From contig QFPO01000028.1 in assembly GCA_003241385.1 (NCBI GenBank), positions 1 to 22,883 on the forward strand: a stretch of DNA of 22,883 bases, written 5' to 3'. Shown piece after piece: positions 22,616 to 22,883 of this stretch. Both the position numbers and the translations under genes were made by a program. The notes below the pieces were generated by a model. That model searched no databases and was not told the origin of the DNA. It was given only the letters and a program-made list of their open reading frames with translations. Origin of the DNA: Rhodanobacter denitrificans (lineage in GTDB: Bacteria > Pseudomonadota > Gammaproteobacteria > Xanthomonadales > Rhodanobacteraceae). Every line of letters begins with the position of its first letter. The first letter of the stretch is position 1.

Positions 22616-22720
22616 GTTATTCAGACGCATCCATTGCCTTGTGGACCGACGAACGCCGGTTTGACTCGGGGCATCGTGCCCCTCGCCCTTCGGGCCATCG
22701 GCCTGCGGCCGATGTTCGCT
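22580..22720 (-). repeat. Tandem repeat, copy 1 (5' half of tRNA-Ser plus upstream flank)
   Basis: This 141-base segment covers the first 36 bases of the intact tRNA-Ser (22580-22615) and 105 bases of its upstream side. It recurs at 22742-22883. By hand alignment the copies differ at about six places: three single substitutions in the flank and a small cluster with a one-base indel just before the tRNA start. The flank is rich in short palindromes: GGGGCA-TCG-TGCCCC, GCCC-TTC-GGGC and CATCGGC-CTGCG-GCCGATG. Confidence 0.9.
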
Positions 22721-22741
22721 TCGGCGTCCTGCCTACGCGAG

Positions 22742-22777
22742 CAAGACCGGTGCCTTAAACCGCTCGGCCATCTCTCC
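22742..22777 (-). pseudogene. Truncated tRNA-Ser, 5' half only
   Basis: Bases 22777 down to 22742 are identical to bases 1-36 of the intact tRNA-Ser: acceptor 5' strand, D arm, 5' strand of the anticodon stem and the first part of the loop. The match breaks after the first two anticodon bases (TG of TGA). No 3' half follows, so it cannot make a functional tRNA. Whether it is transcribed as part of the precursor of the intact gene downstream is unknown. Confidence 0.88.
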
Positions 22778-22883
22778 GCTGTTTCAGACGCATCCATTGC
22801 CTTGTAGACCGGCGAACGCCGGTTTGACTCGGGGCATCGTGCCCCTCGCCCTTCGGGCCATCGGCCTTCGGCCGATGTTCGCT
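22742..22883 (-). repeat. Tandem repeat, copy 2 (to the window edge)
   Basis: This copy lies 162-163 bases from copy 1, with 21 unrelated bases (22721-22741) between. It ends with the same base that ends copy 1 just at the edge of the window, so its true end and any further copies cannot be seen. Its last palindrome has a TTC loop, CATCGGCC-TTC-GGCCGATG, a change that keeps and extends the pairing. Confidence 0.9.

Noticed and set aside
22580..22883. The repeat array as a CRISPR
   Set aside because: The unit is about 141 bases with a 21-base spacer, and it contains a tRNA half. CRISPR repeats are 20-50 bases with similar-sized spacers, and no cas gene is seen.
22580..22883. The repeat as a classical prophage attachment site
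   Set aside because: Integration normally rebuilds the tRNA 3' end. Here the 5' half and upstream flank are duplicated in direct tandem, and no integrase gene lies between the copies.

Overview
The window is high-GC DNA from a gammaproteobacterium. The protein set points to the order Xanthomonadales (Lysobacterales): a 332-residue RpoA, the wording of L17, a class II DAHP synthase, and no rpmJ between secY and rpsM. This placement rests on remembered family sequences, not on a search. All protein genes lie on the + strand. The only minus-strand gene recognised is tRNA-Ser near the right end.

Positions 1-142 are the 3' end of tuf (EF-Tu). Positions 440-14251 hold the S10, spc and alpha ribosomal operons in classical order: rpsJ-rplC-rplD-rplW-rplB-rpsS-rplV-rpsC-rplP-rpmC-rpsQ, then rplN-rplX-rplE-rpsN-rpsH-rplF-rplR-rpsE-rpmD-rplO-secY, then rpsM-rpsK-rpsD-rpoA-rplQ. 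Most genes are 0-30 bp apart or overlap. The exceptions hold RNA-like structure: the tuf-rpsJ gap (a good promoter followed at once by a GAAA-loop hairpin and a T run), the rplR-rpsE gap (a 10-bp hairpin), the secY-rpsM gap (promoter-like -10, hairpin, T5), the rpsK-rpsD gap and the rpoA-rplQ gap (a shared CGGCCA palindrome with ACTTTT). A strong terminator follows rpoA and another follows rplQ.

Positions 14400-22472 are unrelated chromosomal genes: dsbB (disulfide-bond reoxidation), a class II DAHP synthase (first step of the shikimate pathway), a translationally coupled pair of exported amidohydrolases, a CbbY-like HAD phosphatase and a five-helix membrane protein. The amidohydrolase pair is the most unusual protein content. 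The two genes carry three related domains, but only one keeps the HxH/H/H/D metal site.

The right end (22526-22883) holds a complete tRNA-Ser(UGA) on the minus strand. The 5' half of this tRNA, plus about 105 bp of its upstream flank, is repeated nearly perfectly one period (162-163 bp) further upstream. The second copy reaches the last base of the window, so a longer array is possible. This tandem tRNA-half repeat is the best candidate here for something undescribed. The rest of the window is mainly conserved housekeeping sequence.
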